A stretch of 64,000 nucleotides of DNA from Flavivirga aquimarina (GTDB taxonomy: Bacteria > Bacteroidota > Bacteroidia > Flavobacteriales > Flavobacteriaceae), in the NCBI RefSeq assembly GCF_030540835.1, contig NZ_JAUOEK010000184.1:62001-126000 (forward strand), read 5' to 3'. Shown here piece after piece: positions 34,472-44,056 of this stretch. The position numbers and the translations under genes were made by a program. The notes beneath the pieces are model-generated. The model did not search any database. It saw only the letters and a list, made by a program, of their open reading frames with translations, and was not told the origin of the DNA. How positions within the stretch are numbered: the stretch's first letter is position 1; every line of letters starts with the position of its first letter.

Positions 34472-34517
34472 TTTTTTTTAACGTTAGAATAATTTGTTTA
34501 AGTTTTTTTTAACGTTA
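34472..34517 (+). promoter_or_regulatory. Phased 15-bp direct repeats upstream of the RND operon
   Basis: TTTTTTTTAACGTTA occurs exactly at 34472-34486 and 34503-34517, offset 31 bp (about three helical turns). Each holds the palindrome AACGTT. They lie just upstream of the putative -7 element, so an operator for a regulator is plausible. Confidence 0.5.
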
Positions 34518-34535
34518 AACCAATCTCAAATGCAA

Positions 34536-34543
34536 TAATTTTG
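34536..34543 (+). promoter_or_regulatory. Putative -7 promoter element of the RND efflux operon
   Basis: TAATTTTG matches TAnnTTTG, 29 bp upstream of the adaptor ATG. No clean TTG is found at -33, so an activator or a weak promoter is possible. Confidence 0.5.
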
Positions 34544-34572
34544 CGAGCATATACACCATCAATATTATTTTA

Positions 34573-35703
34573 ATGAGAAAACTCATCCTTACCATCCTAG
34601 GTGGCCTACTTATTTTAGCATCCTTTTTTATTGCGTACATAATAATTCAAAATAAAAACAAAGCAAAACCTGTGCCTCAAAAAGTGATTAAAACTGTTTT
34701 TGCAGATACAGTAAAAAATGCTACAATCCCTATTGTTATTCCTGCAAACGGAAACCTTACTGCAAAACGAAGAGTTGAATTATACGCCGAAGTTCAAGGT
34801 ATTTTCAGATCTGGATCAACTTTATTTAAACCTGGACAAGTCTATAAAAAAGGGCATTCCTTAATACGTATTGATGCCTCAGAATATTATGCAAGTGTAC
34901 AATCTGCAAAAAGTAATTTATATAACTCCATAGTAGCTATTATGGCAGATTTACGTTTAGATTTTCCTGAAATATTTCCAAAATGGCAAACCTATATAAA
35001 TGATTTTGATTTGACCAAAACAACACCAAAATTACCGGAAATGACATCCGAAAAGGAAACATATTTTATTACGGGAAGAAACGTCATTTCTAATTACTAT
35101 AATGTTAAAAATTTAGAACAACGGTTATCTAAATATACCATTGTTGCTCCTTTTAATGGTATTCTTACAGAAGCATTAGTAACAGAAGGAACTTTAATTA
35201 GAAGTGGTCAAAAGCTAGGAGAATTTATAGACCCATCGGTGTATGAAATGGAAGTTGCAATTAGTAAATCGTTTGCAAATCTTTTACAGACAGGAGAAGA
35301 AGTAACCCTTAATAATTTAGATGCTACCGAGGCTTTTAAAGGAATCGTTTCTAGAGTTAATGGAAGCATTGACGCCACTACACAAACCATCACTGCTTTT
35401 ATAGAGGTTAAAGATGACAAACTTAAAGAAGGCATGTATTTGGAAGCAAGATTAAATGCTAAACAAGAAGAAAATGCCATTGAAATTGACAGGAATTTAT
35501 TGTTAGACACACAGCAAATTTATGTTGTAAGAGATAGTATTTTAGACGTTATACCTGTAAAGCCAGTATATTTTAGTGACGCTAAAGTAGTTTTAAAAGA
35601 TGTTCCTGACGGAAGTGTTATTTTATCACAACCTGTTACCGGTGCTTACGCCGGTATGTTAGTCAAAATATTTAAAGATAAATCTATAAAAACCAGCAAT
35701 TAG
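34573..35703 (+). CDS. RND efflux periplasmic adaptor (membrane fusion protein)
   Basis: 376-residue HlyD/AcrA-type adaptor linking the inner-membrane pump to the outer-membrane channel. An N-terminal membrane anchor (LTILGGLLILASFFIAYIII) is followed by a lipoyl/barrel-sandwich half (RRVELYAEVQGIF...FKPGQVYKKGHSLIRID), a hairpin region (70-160), the second half-motif YTIVAPFNGILTEALVTEGTLI, and beta-barrel and membrane-proximal domains. It is the first gene of a three-gene operon, with the pump gene starting 1 bp after its stop. Confidence 0.92.
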   Translation: MRKLILTILGGLLILASFFIAYIIIQNKNKAKPVPQKVIKTVFADTVKNATIPIVIPANGNLTAKRRVELYAEVQGIFRSGSTLFKPGQVYKKGHSLIRIDASEYYASVQSAKSNLYNSIVAIMADLRLDFPEIFPKWQTYINDFDLTKTTPKLPEMTSEKETYFITGRNVISNYYNVKNLEQRLSKYTIVAPFNGILTEALVTEGTLIRSGQKLGEFIDPSVYEMEVAISKSFANLLQTGEEVTLNNLDATEAFKGIVSRVNGSIDATTQTITAFIEVKDDKLKEGMYLEARLNAKQEENAIEIDRNLLLDTQQIYVVRDSILDVIPVKPVYFSDAKVVLKDVPDGSVILSQPVTGAYAGMLVKIFKDKSIKTSN

Positions 35704-35704
35704 G

Positions 35705-38700
35705 ATGAGAAAAATAATTGCATATTTTATAAGACATCATGTCGCAGTACAGGTTTTTATTTTAGCTTTTTTAGCTTTTGGTATTATTGGCGTTTTAGCT
35801 TTAAAGTCATCGTTTTTCCCTTTAGTGGATTCAAAGACTATTTCAATTCAAATTACATATCCAGGTGCTTCACCCCAAGAAATTGAAGAAGGTATTGTTC
35901 TTCAAATAGAAGATAATTTAAAAGGACTAAAAGGCATAGATAGAGTTACATCGACATCAAAAGAAAATAGTGGAAGTATTACTGTCGAAATTGAAAAGGG
36001 GGAGAATATTGACTTTATGCTTTTAGAAGTTAAAAATGCCGTCGATAGAGTACCAACTTTTCCAACGGGTATGGAACCTCTAATCGTTGCAAAAAATGAG
36101 AATGTTAGAGAAACCATTTCGTTTGCTGTAAGTGGGAAAAACATCCCATTAGTTACTTTAAAACAAATTGGAAGACAAATTGAAAACGATTTAAGAGCTA
36201 TTGATGGAATTTCGCAAGTAGAAGTTTCTGGTTATCCTGATGAAGAAATTGAGATTGCCGTGAATGAAACGAGCCTTCTGGCTTACAACATTACATTTAA
36301 TGAAGTAGCAGAGGCCGTTAGTTCATCTAATATTTTAGTTACGGGGGGTAACATTAAAACCAATGCGGAAGAATACTTAATTAGAGCCAATAACCGTTCT
36401 TATTATAGCAATGAGCTTTCAAATATAGTAGTAAAAGCCAATGCTGATGGTAAAACAGTACGACTAAAAGATGTCGCCATATTAAGAGATCGTTTTTCCG
36501 AAACGCCTAATGCCACTTATTTTAACGATGATTTATCGGTTAACATTAGCGTAACCAGTACCAATAATGAAGATCTAATATCTTCTGCAGAAAATGTTAA
36601 GGAATACATTGAAATATATAATAAAACTCATAACAATGTACGCTTAAACATTGTTAGGGACTTATCAATAACATTAAACCAGCGCACACAACTTTTAGGA
36701 GAAAATGCTATTTCAGGAATGTTATTGGTACTCTTGTTTTTGTCTATATTCTTAAATACAAGATTAGCTTTTTGGGTAGCGTTCGGTCTTCCTATTTCAT
36801 TTCTGGGCATGTTTATTTTTGCAAGCCAATTTGATGTAACTATTAATGTATTATCTCTTTTCGGGATGATTATAGTTATTGGTATTTTGGTTGACGATGG
36901 TATTGTAATTGCCGAAAACATATTCCAACATTATGAAGACGGAAAAGACCCCGTAGAAGCAGCCATTGATGGTGTTATGGAAGTAATTCCACCTGTAGTT
37001 TCTGCTATTGTTACAACGCTATTGGCATTTTCGACCTTCTTGTTTTTAGAAAGTAGGATTGGTGAGTTTTTTAGCGAAGTATCTGTGATAGTTATGCTAA
37101 CGTTAGCAATATCTTTAATAGAAGCTCTTATTATTTTACCGGCTCATTTAGCACACTCAAAAGCACTTCTTAGAGATAAGGAAGCTCGACCAAAATCAAA
37201 AATTAAACGATTTTTTGCTAAAATGAGAGGCATTAATGCCTACGGTGATCGTATTATGTCATTTTTGAGAGACCGAATTTATACACCAATTTTAGATTTT
37301 GTAATTAATTTTAAAATGCTTGCTCTAGGCATATTCGTTGCTGCATTAATTTTAACATTTGGGGCCATTGGAGGTGGTATTATAGGGGTTACTATATTTC
37401 CGCGTATAGCAAGCGATAGAATAAGTGTCGAGTTAGACATGCCAAATGGAACTAACGTAATAGTTACAGATTCTATCATATCTATGATCGAAGAGAAAGC
37501 ACACTTGGTTAATGAAGAGTTCACAAAAAAATATTTAGAAGGCACAGACAAAGTACTGTTTGAGAATACCATAAAAAGAATTAATAGCGCTTCAAGTGCT
37601 CAATTAGATATTAATATGTTGCCTGGTGAAGAACGGCCAGATCAAATTAATGCTTCATTAGTTGCCAATAGATTGAGAGAACTCGTTGGGCCTGTTATAG
37701 GAATTGAACGACTAATTTTTGGTTCTGGTGGTAATTTTGGAGGAAGTCCGGTTTCTGTTTCTTTATTAAGTAATAATATTGAAGAGTTAAAGGCAGCTAA
37801 AGTAGAATTGAAATCTATTTTGGAATCTAATTCTTTATTAAAAGATGTCGAAGATAACGACCCCGCCGGTATTAAGGAGATTCGATTAGAACTTAAAGAA
37901 AGTGCTTACCTGCTTGGTTTGAATTTGCAATCTGTGATGGCCCAAATTAGAGGTGGTTTTTTTGGTGTGCAAGCACAACGCTTTCAGCGAGGGCAAGATG
38001 AAATTAAAGTTTGGGTACGTTACGATAAAACTGATAGAGCGTCTATTAACGATTTAGACGATATGCGAATTGTTACACCATCTGGAGAACGCATCACTTT
38101 AAAAGACATTGCCAATTATTCCATTGAGCGTGGCGATGTTGCCATTAATCACTTAGAGGGTCGTAGAGAGATACAGGTGTCTGCCGATTTAAAAGACCCA
38201 AGCACCAGTGCTACCGATATCTTAGATGATATAAAGGCAAACATTATACCCGAATTAAAATCAAAATATCCCACCATTGCCGCTTCTTATGAAGGACAAA
38301 ATAGAGAAGCTGCCAAATTAAATAGATCTTTAATAAGCGCAGGATTAGTTATTATCATCTTAATTTATTTCACTATTGCGTTTACCTTTAGGAGCTTAAG
38401 TCAGCCTTTATTATTAATACTATTAATCCCATTTAGTTTAACTGCTGTAGCTTGGGGACATTGGGTATTAGGTTTTCAGGTAAATGTGTTATCCCTACTT
38501 GGAATCATCGCATTAATTGGCATCATGGTTAATGATGGCTTGGTACTTATTGGTAAGTTTAATACTAATTTAAAGGCAGGGTTGAAATTTGATGACGCTT
38601 TAAAAGAAGCCGGAAAATCTCGTTTTAGAGCGATTTTTTTAACCTCTCTAACAACCATTGCAGGTTTAGCTCCTTTATTATTAGAAAAAAGTCGTCAAGC

Positions 38701-38902
38701 GCAGTTTTTAAAACCCATGGCAATTTCTATTTCTTTTGGTATTGCCTATGCAACTGTTTTAACACTTTTGGTATTGCCTTTATTTTTATCTATTAGCAAT
38801 AACATTAAAAAGAACACAAAATGGTTGGTAACAGGAAATGAAGTCACTAAAGAAGAAGTTGAAGGTGCTATTAAAGAACAAAATGAAAGTCATGAGTATT
38901 AA
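35705..38902 (+). CDS. RND efflux transporter permease (AcrB/HAE-like)
   Basis: 1065-residue proton-driven inner-membrane pump. The usual RND plan of 12 membrane helices and two large periplasmic loops is visible. It starts with a single helix (VQVFILAFLAFGIIGVLAL) followed by the porter motif ITYPGASPQEIEEGI. The TM4 proton-relay pair is in VDDGIVIAENIFQHYEDGKDP, and the repeat half has GIIALIGIMVNDGLVLI. It overlaps the TolC-like gene by about 20 bp. The substrates cannot be read from the sequence. Confidence 0.94.
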   Translation: MRKIIAYFIRHHVAVQVFILAFLAFGIIGVLALKSSFFPLVDSKTISIQITYPGASPQEIEEGIVLQIEDNLKGLKGIDRVTSTSKENSGSITVEIEKGENIDFMLLEVKNAVDRVPTFPTGMEPLIVAKNENVRETISFAVSGKNIPLVTLKQIGRQIENDLRAIDGISQVEVSGYPDEEIEIAVNETSLLAYNITFNEVAEAVSSSNILVTGGNIKTNAEEYLIRANNRSYYSNELSNIVVKANADGKTVRLKDVAILRDRFSETPNATYFNDDLSVNISVTSTNNEDLISSAENVKEYIEIYNKTHNNVRLNIVRDLSITLNQRTQLLGENAISGMLLVLLFLSIFLNTRLAFWVAFGLPISFLGMFIFASQFDVTINVLSLFGMIIVIGILVDDGIVIAENIFQHYEDGKDPVEAAIDGVMEVIPPVVSAIVTTLLAFSTFLFLESRIGEFFSEVSVIVMLTLAISLIEALIILPAHLAHSKALLRDKEARPKSKIKRFFAKMRGINAYGDRIMSFLRDRIYTPILDFVINFKMLALGIFVAALILTFGAIGGGIIGVTIFPRIASDRISVELDMPNGTNVIVTDSIISMIEEKAHLVNEEFTKKYLEGTDKVLFENTIKRINSASSAQLDINMLPGEERPDQINASLVANRLRELVGPVIGIERLIFGSGGNFGGSPVSVSLLSNNIEELKAAKVELKSILESNSLLKDVEDNDPAGIKEIRLELKESAYLLGLNLQSVMAQIRGGFFGVQAQRFQRGQDEIKVWVRYDKTDRASINDLDDMRIVTPSGERITLKDIANYSIERGDVAINHLEGRREIQVSADLKDPSTSATDILDDIKANIIPELKSKYPTIAASYEGQNREAAKLNRSLISAGLVIIILIYFTIAFTFRSLSQPLLLILLIPFSLTAVAWGHWVLGFQVNVLSLLGIIALIGIMVNDGLVLIGKFNTNLKAGLKFDDALKEAGKSRFRAIFLTSLTTIAGLAPLLLEKSRQAQFLKPMAISISFGIAYATVLTLLVLPLFLSISNNIKKNTKWLVTGNEVTKEEVEGAIKEQNESHEY

Positions 38903-40208
38903 AAGTTTATTGTCGATTTCTATGATGTCATTTATGGTATCCGTTTCGGCACAAGAGATATTATCCGTTTCAAAAGCTATAGAATTGGCTTTAGAAAACA
39001 ATTATGGTATTAAAATAGCATCCAATAATAATAGAATAGCCGAAAATAACAAGAGTATTTTGAATACTGGTTATTTGCCAACATTAACAGGAAATGCTGG
39101 GGCTACTTATAATTTAGACAATACTGATGCCGAGTTTTCTGATGGGTCTTCTACCACTTTAAGTGGCGCAGAAAGTTCACGTTATAACGCTTCGTTAGAT
39201 TTAAACTATACACTTTTTGATGGTTTAGGCAGACATTATGATTATAAACAATTAAAAGAAACCTATCAATTATCAAAACTAGAGGCTAGAGAAACCATTG
39301 AAAATACGATGGCTCAACTTTTTACGGTGTATTACAATGTCGCTCGAATTTCTGAAAACGTTAATACACTGCAACAAACCTTAGCCATTTCAAAAGATAG
39401 AATTGTAAGAGCACAATATCAATTTGATTATGGTCAAAGCACTAAACTTGATGTATTAAATGCTCAAGTAGACATTAATAATGACAGTATTAATTTAATT
39501 AATGCCAAACAAGAACTCAAGAATGCTAAACGAGATTTGAATGTGGTTTTAGGCAATTCGTTTACTCCTGAATTTAAAGTGGACACTTTAATTAATTTCA
39601 TGATGGATATTGACAAAAACGACTTGTTCAATAAAATGAAAACCAATAATGTGACACTTTTACAACTTGATAAAAATATCATGATTAATGAATTCACTAT
39701 TAAGGCTAATAAATCGGGTTATTTGCCAACAGTTGGATTAACTGGATCTTATGGATGGAATAAAAATAATAATAATGCAGCTTCTTTTCTTGCCGTGTCA
39801 ACCAATACAGGGTTTTCTGGAGGCATCACGTTTAGTTGGGATTTATTTGATGGAGGTAGTACTATAACTACTGTAAAAAATGCCAAAATTAATTTAGAAA
39901 ATCAGCAGCTTGAAAAGGAATCTATTTTTATTAGCATAGAACGTGATTTCGATAATGCATGGGATGATTATCAAAATAAGCTGGCCATTTATAGGGTTCA
40001 AGAAGATAATATTATTACATCACAAAATAACTTTGACCGTACACAAGAAAATTTCAAATTGGGACAAGTTACTTCTATTGAGTTTAGGCAAGCACAATTA
40101 AACCTTTTAAATTCAGAATTAAGTAGAGATCAGGCAAAATACGAAGCTAAACTTTCCGAACTTAATCTGTTACAATTGAGTGGAGAATTGTTAAATGTAT
40201 CTTTTTAA
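38883..40208 (+). CDS. TolC-family outer-membrane efflux channel
   Basis: Outer-membrane channel completing the tripartite RND pump. I place the start at ATG 38883 (or 38892), because it opens the signal peptide MSIKSLLSISMMSFMVSVSAQ; an upstream in-frame start would overlap the pump gene by 65 bp and add only basic residues. Two OEP repeats follow, with long helices and the strand motifs SLDLNYTLFDGLGR and GGITFSWDLFDGGST. The start overlaps the pump gene by 11-20 bp, which suggests translational coupling. Confidence 0.92.
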   Translation: MKVMSIKSLLSISMMSFMVSVSAQEILSVSKAIELALENNYGIKIASNNNRIAENNKSILNTGYLPTLTGNAGATYNLDNTDAEFSDGSSTTLSGAESSRYNASLDLNYTLFDGLGRHYDYKQLKETYQLSKLEARETIENTMAQLFTVYYNVARISENVNTLQQTLAISKDRIVRAQYQFDYGQSTKLDVLNAQVDINNDSINLINAKQELKNAKRDLNVVLGNSFTPEFKVDTLINFMMDIDKNDLFNKMKTNNVTLLQLDKNIMINEFTIKANKSGYLPTVGLTGSYGWNKNNNNAASFLAVSTNTGFSGGITFSWDLFDGGSTITTVKNAKINLENQQLEKESIFISIERDFDNAWDDYQNKLAIYRVQEDNIITSQNNFDRTQENFKLGQVTSIEFRQAQLNLLNSELSRDQAKYEAKLSELNLLQLSGELLNVSF

Positions 40209-40290
40209 TTAAAGTGATTTGGATTTAAAATATTAAATCAATGTATATCTCTAAATCAAACAAATGACTTTTAAACCTATATAGAACTCG

Positions 40291-40340
40291 TTAAATGTTG
40301 AATCTCAATTAACAACTATTATTAAAGATTCAACATTTAA
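40291..40340. terminator. 15-bp perfect stem-loop after the RND operon
   Basis: TTAAATGTTGAATCT pairs perfectly with AGATTCAACATTTAA across a 20-base loop, 82 bp after the TolC stop. There is no strong T tract, so it may be a terminator, an RNA 3'-end stabiliser or a repeat remnant. Confidence 0.5.
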
Positions 40341-40437
40341 AGTTAAAAATATCTCCTATAAATAAAGTATTGCTATTTCTATTTTAATATTTTTGCTCGT
40401 GGAAATTATTATTATCCTTTTTTAACACTTGTTCCCC

Positions 40438-41235
40438 ATGGAAATTATAGACGCCATTATTCTTGGTATTATTCAAGGTCTTACCGAGTTTTTACCCGTG
40501 TCATCAAGCGGTCATTTAGAACTTGGAAAAGCTATTCTTGGTGATGATTCAATTCCTGAAGAAAGCTTGCTATTTACGGTAGTTCTACACTTTGCCACTG
40601 CTTTAAGTACTATAGTTGTTTTTAGAAAAGATATTTTAGATCTTATTAAAGGTATGCTGAAATTTAAATGGAATGAGGATTTACAATTCGTATCAAAAAT
40701 TATAGTATCCATGATTCCTGCTGTTCTGGTAGGTGTTTTTTTTGAAAAAGAATTAGAACAACTTTTTGGAGGCAACATTTTACTGGTAGGGTGTATGTTA
40801 ATTATAACAGCTATTTTACTTTTTTTAGCAGATAAAGCTAAAGACACTAATAAAAAAGTATCGTTTAAAAATGCTTTTATTATTGGAATTTCTCAAGCTA
40901 TTGCTATGCTTCCGGGTATTTCGCGCTCGGGTGCTACTATTTCGACTTCTGTTTTATTAGGTAATGATAAAACAAAAGCGGCTCGCTTTTCATTTTTAAT
41001 GGTGGTTCCTTTAATTTTTGGTAAAATAGCAAAGGATGTTATGAGCGGCGACTTAACTTATGAGAGTCAAAATTTCACGTCATTATCCATTGGATTTATA
41101 GCTGCTTTTATTGCCGGATTATTTGCTTGTACTTGGATGATTGCCTTGGTTAAAAAAAGCAAACTAAGTTATTTCGCTATTTACTGTATTGTTGTTGGTG
41201 CTATCGCCATAGTGTTTTCTTTATTAAATTCGTAA
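40438..41235 (+). CDS. uppP: Undecaprenyl-diphosphate phosphatase
   Basis: Integral membrane enzyme that recycles the lipid carrier by converting undecaprenyl diphosphate to the monophosphate. The catalytic motifs GLTEFLPVSSSGHL (near residue 16) and PGISRSGATIS are intact among about eight hydrophobic helices. I choose ATG 40438 (MEIIDAIILGIIQG) over the upstream TTG because it matches the family start. truB begins 1 bp after the stop. Confidence 0.95.
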   Translation: MEIIDAIILGIIQGLTEFLPVSSSGHLELGKAILGDDSIPEESLLFTVVLHFATALSTIVVFRKDILDLIKGMLKFKWNEDLQFVSKIIVSMIPAVLVGVFFEKELEQLFGGNILLVGCMLIITAILLFLADKAKDTNKKVSFKNAFIIGISQAIAMLPGISRSGATISTSVLLGNDKTKAARFSFLMVVPLIFGKIAKDVMSGDLTYESQNFTSLSIGFIAAFIAGLFACTWMIALVKKSKLSYFAIYCIVVGAIAIVFSLLNS

Positions 41236-41236
41236 C

Positions 41237-41956
41237 ATGATTACGAAAGAAGATTATCTTTCCGGACAGGTACTTTTAGTTGATAAACCTCTAAATTGGA
41301 CTTCTTTTCAAGTAGTAAATAAACTGCGTTGGGAAATCCGACAGGCTTTCGATATTAAAAAAATAAAAGTAGGGCATGCCGGTACACTCGACCCTCTGGC
41401 AACAGGGTTATTAGTTATTTGTACGGGCAAAATGACTAAACAAATTGATACGTTTCAAGGGCAAGTTAAAGAATATACAGGCACTTTTGTTTTGGGCAGT
41501 ACAACTCCATCTTATGATTTAGAAACTGAAATTGACAAAAAATTCTCTACTACCCATATTACTGACACATTAATTCAAGATACTACAAAGCAATTTATTG
41601 GAAACATTCAACAATATCCACCTGTTTTTTCTGCACTAAAAAAAGACGGAAAACGATTATATGAATTTGCAAGAGCAGGTGAATCGGTTGAAATAAAACC
41701 TAGAACCGTCAACATTTCAGAATTCGAGATTACAAAAATTAATACTTCGGATGCTCCTAGTACAGATTCAATAAATATCGATTTTAGAGTGGTTTGTAGT
41801 AAAGGCACCTACATTCGTTCTTTAGCCAACGACTTTGGAAAGGCACTTCATTCCGGAGCGCACCTATCTACACTAAGACGCACTAAGATTGGTGATTTTT
41901 ATATTGACGATTCAATCACTATTGAAACTTTTATTTCTAACTTAAAAACTAATTAA
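41237..41956 (+). CDS. truB: tRNA pseudouridine(55) synthase TruB
   Basis: Makes pseudouridine 55 in the T arm of tRNAs. The catalytic-Asp motif is KVGHAGTLDPLATGLLVICTGK. Other TruB motifs are YTGTFVLGSTTPSYDLE, YPPVFSALKKDGKRLYEFARAGE and VCSKGTYIRSLANDFG. At 239 residues it is the short form without a PUA domain, as usual in Bacteroidota. It is co-transcribed with uppP. Confidence 0.96.
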   Translation: MITKEDYLSGQVLLVDKPLNWTSFQVVNKLRWEIRQAFDIKKIKVGHAGTLDPLATGLLVICTGKMTKQIDTFQGQVKEYTGTFVLGSTTPSYDLETEIDKKFSTTHITDTLIQDTTKQFIGNIQQYPPVFSALKKDGKRLYEFARAGESVEIKPRTVNISEFEITKINTSDAPSTDSINIDFRVVCSKGTYIRSLANDFGKALHSGAHLSTLRRTKIGDFYIDDSITIETFISNLKTN

Positions 41957-42006
41957 TATAATTTTTACGTATATTACGTAAATAATTCTCTCTAACAACT
42001 CTCGAT

Positions 42007-42726
42007 TTGCACCTAACAAATCAACATAAGGCTCTATTACTCACCTTCCTGATTTCGGGAACGGTAATATTATCTATATTCAATTTAAGCCTTAAAAAAC
42101 AAGGTAAATTTGCATCGGAAAGCTACTATGAAATAGAGCCTGAGGAAGAATTAACCGAAGAAGAAATTAAAGTATTAGAGGCTTTAGAAAAACTAAATGC
42201 AAGTAAGGCAGAAACGAATAGCGCCTTTAACGAAACACAGAATAATAAGCATTTTGCTGAAGCTTTTAAACCTATTGCACCGCCCGAAGATTATGTACCA
42301 AAATCCAGCAATAGTGAGTCAGAAAATGCAGAGAATTACACTAAAATATATGAAGCTTCTAATGATTCTAAAGTAAATAAAGATGAATTATCATCATTTA
42401 GTAAAGTAAATGATTTATTGAAGAAACAACAAGGTGAAGGTGCAAATACAAAAAGTACGATTAGTTTTTCATTGGTTAACAGACAAAAAAAGTATATCCC
42501 AATTCCTGTTTATCTATGTGAGGTTGACGGTAAAATAGTTGTAAATATTACGGTTAATGACAAAGGAAATGTTGTGGATGCCTATGTAAATACCGCCTCT
42601 ACTTCAAATAACGAATGCCTTATAGAACATGCATTAGAATATGCTAAAGATTCCCGCTTTAGTGAAGATTCTACAAAGAAAACACAATTAGGGTCTATTA
42701 CATTTTACTTTATAGGCAAACATTAG
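42007..42726 (+). CDS. TonB-like C-terminal domain protein
   Basis: 239-residue protein with one N-terminal membrane helix (ALLLTFLISGTVILSIF), an acidic coiled region (EIEPEEELTEEEIKVLEALEKLNAS), a long polar linker, and a C-terminal TonB-like fold (VYLCEVDGKIVVNITVNDKGNVVDAYVNT...SITFYFIGKH). It probably spans the periplasm. No ExbB/ExbD neighbours are present, so a role as a true energy transducer is not shown. It starts at TTG. The 3' end overlaps the convergent thioredoxin-like gene by 17 bp. Confidence 0.75.
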   Translation: MHLTNQHKALLLTFLISGTVILSIFNLSLKKQGKFASESYYEIEPEEELTEEEIKVLEALEKLNASKAETNSAFNETQNNKHFAEAFKPIAPPEDYVPKSSNSESENAENYTKIYEASNDSKVNKDELSSFSKVNDLLKKQQGEGANTKSTISFSLVNRQKKYIPIPVYLCEVDGKIVVNITVNDKGNVVDAYVNTASTSNNECLIEHALEYAKDSRFSEDSTKKTQLGSITFYFIGKH

Positions 42727-43327
42727 GTTCTAACTCGCAAAGTATATCGGTTAGATCGTTTATAATATTTTGACCTTTGTCGGTATTATACCAATGCTGT
42801 AAATCTTCTTTAAATTCTGGAGTCAGTTTCCCATGCTTTGCTTTAAATCTACTAACATAATTACTTGCTTCGCTAGGCCTAGGTCCGTACGTATTTAATA
42901 CATCACCCGTTTTACTATCTAATATGATTACTTTGGGAATGGCTTTATTGCCATCGGTCAAAAAAGCATCCATTAACTCAGGGTTTTCATCACGAAGCAC
43001 AATTTTAAAATCAATATTACTATTTAATTCGGCCACTTTATTTAATACAGGCAATATATGCGCAGCATCTCCACACCAGCTTTCTGTAATAGTCAACCAG
43101 GTAATTGGATCTTTAAATGTTTTTATTTTATAAAAAGCCTCATCGTTTACCTTTATAGTTTTATCCCAACGTTTCATACGTCGGTCGTTAAGTTTAGTAT
43201 AATTTACTAAAGCTTCTGTTTTTTCATTCCCAGTAGTAGAGCTATTTTCTGCTAATTGCTTTATTAAATCTCTATAAGCCTGATACGATATGCTTTTATC
43301 TAAGCTATTTTTTATTAAGGTATCCAT
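42710..43327 (-). CDS. Thioredoxin-fold family protein with a single-Cys active-site position
   Basis: 205-residue cytoplasmic protein matching the Bacteroidota thioredoxin-like family. The active-site position reads TESWCGDAAHILPVLNKVAE: Cys85 is present but the second Cys of CxxC is Ala88. The following strands (IDFKIVLRDENPELMDAF) and the cis-Pro region (NKAIPKVIILD) keep the fold. It is therefore unlikely to be a classic disulfide reductase and may act through a monothiol mechanism. Confidence 0.8.
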   Translation of the reverse strand: MDTLIKNSLDKSISYQAYRDLIKQLAENSSTTGNEKTEALVNYTKLNDRRMKRWDKTIKVNDEAFYKIKTFKDPITWLTITESWCGDAAHILPVLNKVAELNSNIDFKIVLRDENPELMDAFLTDGNKAIPKVIILDSKTGDVLNTYGPRPSEASNYVSRFKAKHGKLTPEFKEDLQHWYNTDKGQNIINDLTDILCELEPNVCL

Positions 43328-43424
43328 ACAATCTTTCTTTTATTCAATACAACAAAATTAGTATCTTGATTTTTTATTTAAGATGATATTTGTCATACTT
43401 TTGCTTTAATCCTTACTGAATTTT

Positions 43425-43991
43425 ATGGAAATAAAAAATAAATGCCATTGGTGCCTTGGTGATGATTTATATGAAGCTTATCATGATGAAGAATGGGGTA
43501 CTCCTGTTTATGACGATGATACGCTTTTTGAGTTTTTAATTTTAGAAACATTTCAGGCAGGGTTAAGCTGGATTACCGTTTTACGAAAACGTGAAAATTT
43601 CAGGAAAGCATTCGATAATTTTGATTATAAAAAGATTGCTAATTACAAACAAAATAAGATCGACTCATTGTTACAAGACTCTGGTATTATTAGAAATAAA
43701 CTAAAAGTAAATGCCACCGTCACCAATGCACAAGCTTTTATAAAAGTTCAAGAAGAATTTGGAAGTTTTAGCAAATACATTTGGGGATTTGTAGATGGTA
43801 AACCTATAAAGAATATTTTTAAAACGCTAAAAGATATTCCGGCCAATACGCCTTTAAGTGATACTATTAGTAAAGACCTTAAAAAACGAGGGTTTAAATT
43901 TGTTGGCACAACCGTTATTTATGCTCATATGCAAGCAACTGGTATGGTAAATGACCATGTAGTTGATTGTTTTAGGTATGGAGAAGTTTAA
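43425..43991 (+). CDS. tag: DNA-3-methyladenine glycosylase I
   Basis: Base-excision enzyme removing 3-methyladenine. 188 residues with the zinc-binding Cys and His at the start (KCHWCLGDD, YHDEEWGTPVYDD), the catalytic region FEFLILETFQAGLSWITVLRKRENFR, and the C-terminal HMQATGMVNDHVVDCFRY with the second zinc pair. Full length and typical for the family. It has its own promoter region after the divergent thioredoxin-like gene. Confidence 0.95.
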   Translation: MEIKNKCHWCLGDDLYEAYHDEEWGTPVYDDDTLFEFLILETFQAGLSWITVLRKRENFRKAFDNFDYKKIANYKQNKIDSLLQDSGIIRNKLKVNATVTNAQAFIKVQEEFGSFSKYIWGFVDGKPIKNIFKTLKDIPANTPLSDTISKDLKKRGFKFVGTTVIYAHMQATGMVNDHVVDCFRYGEV

Positions 43992-44056
43992 ACTATTAAG
44001 TCTTACTATACATTCCCTTTTGCTTTTTACAAAGCTTCTCCCTAACTAAAGATGAA

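Noticed and set aside
42007-42726. True TonB of an ExbB-ExbD-TonB system
   Set aside because: The C-terminal fold is TonB-like, but there are no ExbB/ExbD genes nearby and the Pro-rich spacer is absent, so only a TonB-like domain is claimed.
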